64,000 nucleotides of DNA from an uncultured Bacteroides sp. (GTDB taxonomy: Bacteria > Bacteroidota > Bacteroidia > Bacteroidales > Bacteroidaceae): the NCBI GenBank assembly GCA_944321495.1, contig CALULP010000014.1:36787-100786 (forward strand), given 5' to 3'. Under the pieces are notes generated by a model. It worked only from the letters and a program-made list of their open reading frames with translations, ran no database searches and was not told the origin of the DNA. This document shows, piece by piece, positions 63,990 to 64,000 of the stretch (its first letter is position 1; every line of letters begins with the position of its first letter). The translations under genes and the position numbers were made by a program.

Positions 63990-64000
63990 TTCTATCTATT

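Overview
The window reads as a chromosomal segment of a gut-type Bacteroidales (Bacteroides/Phocaeicola-like). Evidence seen directly: many genes are preceded by the Bacteroidetes -7 element TAnnTTTG; the gene set includes lineage-typical families (DUF3869, DUF5683, DUF6266, DUF3822, PCMD, an OmpA with a coiled-coil linker, a carboxypeptidase-regulatory/TonB-receptor-like barrel); and the gene order ruvX-def-TPR-thrS-infC-rpmI-rplT is arranged as one minus-strand run. Coding density is high and most of the window is ordinary chromosome.

Layout. 1-3.3 kb: a 5'-truncated ExoX-C-like gene, the rex-FAH-ispF operon and a SUI1-type factor. 3.3-7.0 kb: a stand-alone polysaccharide export pair (Wzz-like chain-length protein and a six-SLBB export protein). 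7.0-12.3 kb: a palindromic intergenic array, tRNA-Thr(CGT), mltG, and iorA-iorB-paaK for aryl-pyruvate/aryl-acetate interconversion. 12.7-19.3 kb: translation genes rplT, rpmI, infC and thrS, then a TPR protein, def and ruvX. 19.4-25.8 kb: OmpA, two YjbH-like barrels, a His-tailed lipoprotein and a PCMD protein, bracketed by two copies of a modular non-coding repeat. 25.8-32.9 kb: a complete sulfate-activation and sulfotransferase operon (cysQ, SLC13 transporter, cysC, cysD, cysN, sulfotransferase).

33-42.6 kb: a SPOR lipoprotein, a small envelope operon (YtxH, holin-like, coiled-coil protein), manA, the galactose operon galM-gluP-galK, then tkt and rpiB. 42.6-48 kb: a large palindrome, mltD-type lytic transglycosylase, DUF5683, parB, parA and an M23 peptidase. 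48-61.5 kb: alaS, PAP2 phosphatase, a RecD-like helicase, a pseudopilin-like protein, DUF3822, rsmD, cardiolipin synthase, a large TonB-receptor-like barrel, a small membrane protein and aroB. 61.5-64 kb: an AT-richer, decayed end with a DUF6266 protein, remnants of a peptide ABC exporter and its HlyD partner, a single-TRD restriction specificity gene with a poly-G tract, and a truncated AraC tail.

How genes work together. The most notable system is the sulfation operon: SLC13 imports sulfate (or a related anion), CysDN makes APS, CysC makes PAPS, the sulfotransferase uses PAPS on an acceptor, and CysQ removes the PAP by-product. No sulfite or APS/PAPS reductase is in the window, so the operon looks built for making sulfated products rather than cysteine. 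A perfect inverted repeat sits at its predicted promoter. Other points worth a second look are several families of palindromic intergenic repeats and the poly-G tract in the specificity gene.
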